Below, piece by piece: positions 5,025 to 6,726 of a stretch of DNA of 6,726 bases. This stretch comes from an uncultured Streptomyces sp. Its GTDB lineage: Bacteria; Actinomycetota; Actinomycetes; Streptomycetales; Streptomycetaceae. Both the position numbers and the translations under genes were made by a program. The stretch is from NCBI GenBank assembly GCA_946480485.1, contig CAMLJW010000297.1:1-6726 (forward strand), in the 5' to 3' direction. The notes beneath the pieces are model-generated. The model was not told where the DNA came from. It worked only from the letters and a program-made list of their open reading frames with translations, and ran no database searches. Each line of letters starts with the position of its first letter. The stretch's first letter is position 1.

Positions 5025-5102
5025 GTCGGGCCGGGAAGAGGGGGAGAGTTGCTGGGCCGTTCACTCCGTACAGAACGTGCCTGGTCGCCTTGCGGGAGGG
5101 TG

Positions 5103-6170
5103 TCAGTGGTTGATCGACTGGACTTCCTGGACGTTGATGTTTTGGGTGGTTTCGAAGGTGCCGTCCGGGAGGTCGCCGCCGGTGCCGCCGCTGCCTTCCC
5201 AGGTGATCTGCCAGGTGACGGAGGCTTTGAGTTGGTACGGTTCGCCGGCTGTGGCGCGGAGGTACGTGATGCCGCAGGGTGGGGTCTTGTCGGCGTCGCC
5301 CGTCTTGTACGGGGTGCCGATGGAGCCGTCGTCGTTGATCTCGCAGTCACCGGAGGTGGGGAAGGTCTCGGCGTCCTCGGTGCCCGGCTCCAGGTGCAGG
5401 GCGACCGGCTTCGCCGTGGTCTCCGCCCAGAGGCCCGTGTTCGGAAGCTCCGCGCGGACCTTGACCTCCTGGAAGGTGCCCTTGTCCAGCCATACCCAAG
5501 TGGGCAGGTTCACGGTGGACTTGGCTTCCGGCTTTAGCTCGATGTCGGTGTCGGGGACCTTGGTCTTGTCGTAGGCGTACTCGGCGAGAGTCTCCGGGGT
5601 GGGGGCGTTCGGTACGTCGGGGATCTCGCCGGCGTTCTGCCAGAACATGACGCGTTCGCAGTCCCACGAGGCCGGGTCGGCGGTGTCGGGGGCGACGCCG
5701 CGCCAGAAGTAGCCGTCCTTGCCGATGTTGTAGTTGTCGTAGCCCTTGGCAGGATTGAGGGTGCCGTTTTTGTAGTTGTAGGCGTCCTTGCCGTCCCGGT
5801 AGTGGTCCGTCCACAGCTTCTTGCCGCCCCAGGACGTGTGCGGGCTGACGTATCCCAGGCCGTTCGTTTCGGCGAGCGCCTTGAGCTGCTCCGGCGTGAG
5901 GACGGGCTCGTACCAGCAGGGCGGCGGCGTCCAGTTCACGTCCGTCGACGAGATGCTGCCGCGGTTGCCCCCGGTGGGGCCGCTGACCTGGGTGACCTTG
6001 ATCTGGGAGACGGAGGCGGACAGCGACTTGTTCTTGGCTCCGCCGGCAGGGCCTGGCGGTTGGGTTTCCTTGCCCGACGGAGCATCGGCGTGTGCGATGC
6101 CGCCGCTCCACAGAGCTACGGCGACAGCGGCAATCGGAGCCAGGAGGCGGGAGGTCGTCGCAGTCCTCAT
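5103..6170 (-). CDS. Secreted protein of unknown function with four cysteines
   Basis: 355-aa exported protein. MRTATTSRLLAPIAAVAVAL starts a Sec-type signal peptide with probable cleavage after AHA (residue 28). The mature protein has a Pro/Gly-rich linker, a Trp/Tyr/Asp-rich middle (about 85-180, with WGGKKLWTDHYRDG and GYFWRG) and a strand-rich C-terminal part. Four cysteines at 85, 171, 276 and 299 could form two disulfides. There is no lipobox or second membrane segment, so it is probably released or wall-associated. ATG 6170 is preferred over GTG 6179: it overlaps the upstream stop as ATGA and has GGAG 8 nt ahead, whereas GTG 6179 abuts that site. I do not recognise the family. Base composition is high (42 of 60 G+C at 5881-5940), unlike parts of the cargo segment. 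It is translationally coupled to the next gene upstream, so the two probably work together outside the membrane. Confidence 0.88.
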   Translation of the reverse strand: MRTATTSRLLAPIAAVAVALWSGGIAHADAPSGKETQPPGPAGGAKNKSLSASVSQIKVTQVSGPTGGNRGSISSTDVNWTPPPCWYEPVLTPEQLKALAETNGLGYVSPHTSWGGKKLWTDHYRDGKDAYNYKNGTLNPAKGYDNYNIGKDGYFWRGVAPDTADPASWDCERVMFWQNAGEIPDVPNAPTPETLAEYAYDKTKVPDTDIELKPEAKSTVNLPTWVWLDKGTFQEVKVRAELPNTGLWAETTAKPVALHLEPGTEDAETFPTSGDCEINDDGSIGTPYKTGDADKTPPCGITYLRATAGEPYQLKASVTWQITWEGSGGTGGDLPDGTFETTQNINVQEVQSINH

Positions 6171-6724
6171 GCCTTGCACTCCTTTGCCTTGCCCACGACC
6201 TCGATGATCGACGCCTTCCAGACCTCCGAGGAGCCGGATGGCGGGAGCATGAGCACGCTGTACTTCAGGTAGCTCTTCAGGCTTTCCTTGGTGTACAGGG
6301 TTTTCCCGGTCTTGATTTCCTTGCCGTAGTACTTGGCCTGGTTCTCACAGAAGCGCACGAGGACACCCTTGCCGTCGCTCAGCGTGGTGACGTCCTCGTC
6401 GTAGAACTTGTCTGTCCCTGTGGGGGCCCAGCCCCCCTTCACCCAGGTCTGTATCTGCTGCTTCGCGTACTGCGCGGCCTGACCGGCCGAGTAGTACTGG
6501 TACGCCGGGTCGTTCGCGTCCTGCTCGGCGAGTCCGTGGTTCAGCGCACGGAGGTAGTTCTGTGCGTCGGTGAGCGCCGCCGCGTGCTTGGTGTCGGACG
6601 GCTTGTCGAAGTCGAAGACCAGATCCAGATCGTCCGGGACGCTGATGTCCGGACTGCCGCTCGCCGACGCCGACGCCGAGGCGGACGGACTGCTCGATCC
6701 CTTGTCCGCCCCCTTGATGTCGTC
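6167..6724 (-). CDS. Probable exported/lipoprotein-like protein (C-terminal part, cut by window edge)
   Basis: 185 residues up to the stop at 6167 are in the window; the start is outside. Reading inward from the edge, a Ser/Ala/Pro linker (SSSPSASASASASGSP) precedes an acidic stretch (VPDDLDLVFDFDKP). A compact domain of about 140 residues follows, with LTDAQNYLRALNHGL, YYSAGQAAQYAKQQIQTWV, then strands around DGKGVLVRFCENQAKYYG and VWKASIIEVVGKAKECKA. Helices followed by a curved sheet recall NTF2-like fold domains of actinobacterial lipoproteins, a fold-level guess only. The low-complexity linker normally follows a signal peptide or lipobox, so export is likely but unseen. Two cysteines (FCEN and ECKA) may pair. 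The stop overlaps the next gene as ATGA, giving a coupled operon. Homologues of the intact gene would be needed to name it. Confidence 0.82.
   Translation of the reverse strand, partial: DDIKGADKGSSSPSASASASASGSPDISVPDDLDLVFDFDKPSDTKHAAALTDAQNYLRALNHGLAEQDANDPAYQYYSAGQAAQYAKQQIQTWVKGGWAPTGTDKFYDEDVTTLSDGKGVLVRFCENQAKYYGKEIKTGKTLYTKESLKSYLKYSVLMLPPSGSSEVWKASIIEVVGKAKECKA
6662..6679. repeat. Short 6-bp tandem repeat coding a Ser-Ala linker
   Basis: Three consecutive near-identical 6-bp units (CGCCGA on the plus strand) encode alternating Ser-Ala in the linker of the exported protein. Such runs are common in linkers of exported Streptomyces proteins and can vary in copy number. Confidence 0.6.
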
Positions 6725-6726
6725 CG

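Larger units (their letters stand above)
4785..5102. other. Gene-poor stretch with relics of a second regulator/ATPase module
   Basis: 318 bp between the operon terminator and the stop of the leftward secreted-protein gene. No intact gene is supported. It contains the HTH relic (4885-4986), the ATPase tail relic (4982-5012) and the right repeat copy. On the left is a minus-strand run of about 29 codons (4811-4897) beginning MCTDETTLTWRGTHYGKK and ending at TGA. Apart from the short CTD match to the regulator it resembles nothing I recognise, and it uses unusually AT-rich codons. From 5025 to 5102 I see no clear hairpin or promoter. Confidence 0.7.

Noticed and set aside
4811..5350. 179-residue minus-strand frame spanning the relic region into the secreted-protein gene
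   Set aside because: It is a Ser/Thr/Arg/Pro-rich shadow in the wrong frame of the secreted-protein gene; only its last residues match part of the HTH relic after the frameshift.

Overview
The window is high-GC actinobacterial DNA, almost certainly Streptomyces. It carries a WhiJ-type regulatory trio (XRE/DUF5753 regulator, DUF397 protein, RsbW-like ATPase), WXG100-type proteins, a SAV_915/SseB-like protein, strong GGAGG-type ribosome sites and rare TTA leucine codons. No tRNA, rRNA, CRISPR array, transposase or integrase is visible.

Layout. (1) 1-1592 is the regulatory module. A DUF397 gene (leftward, cut by the window edge) lies directly downstream of a leftward XRE/DUF5753 regulator. A rightward anti-sigma-like ATPase gene is divergent from it across a 240-bp control region with a 17-bp palindrome. 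(2) 1582-4784 is a cargo segment: a WXG100 gene lacking its 5' part, a bidirectional hairpin terminator, a leftward WXG-like 100-aa gene, and a rightward three-gene operon. The operon encodes a SAV_915/SseB-like protein, a 493-aa helical protein ending in a Gly/Ala-rich hydrophobic hairpin, and a two-TM DUF3592-like protein. It ends in a strong hairpin. The second and third operon genes carry four TTA codons between them. (3) 4785-5102 has no intact gene. It holds a collapsed second copy of the regulator/ATPase module: a frameshifted HTH fragment joined to the last codons of an ATPase gene. (4) 5103-6726 is a leftward, translationally coupled pair of exported proteins of unknown function, the upstream one cut by the window edge.

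How it may fit together (inference): the cargo segment looks like a small type VII secretion (ESX/WXG100) related cassette, with a candidate membrane-active effector and a candidate membrane partner or immunity protein. It sits between one complete and one degenerate copy of a WhiJ-type module. A 43-bp direct repeat (40/43 identical) marks both edges. At the left edge it coincides with the point where the WXG100 gene is truncated, which suggests past recombination between paralogous modules. The TTA codons would make production of the operon's second and third proteins depend on the bldA tRNA, linking the cassette to development.
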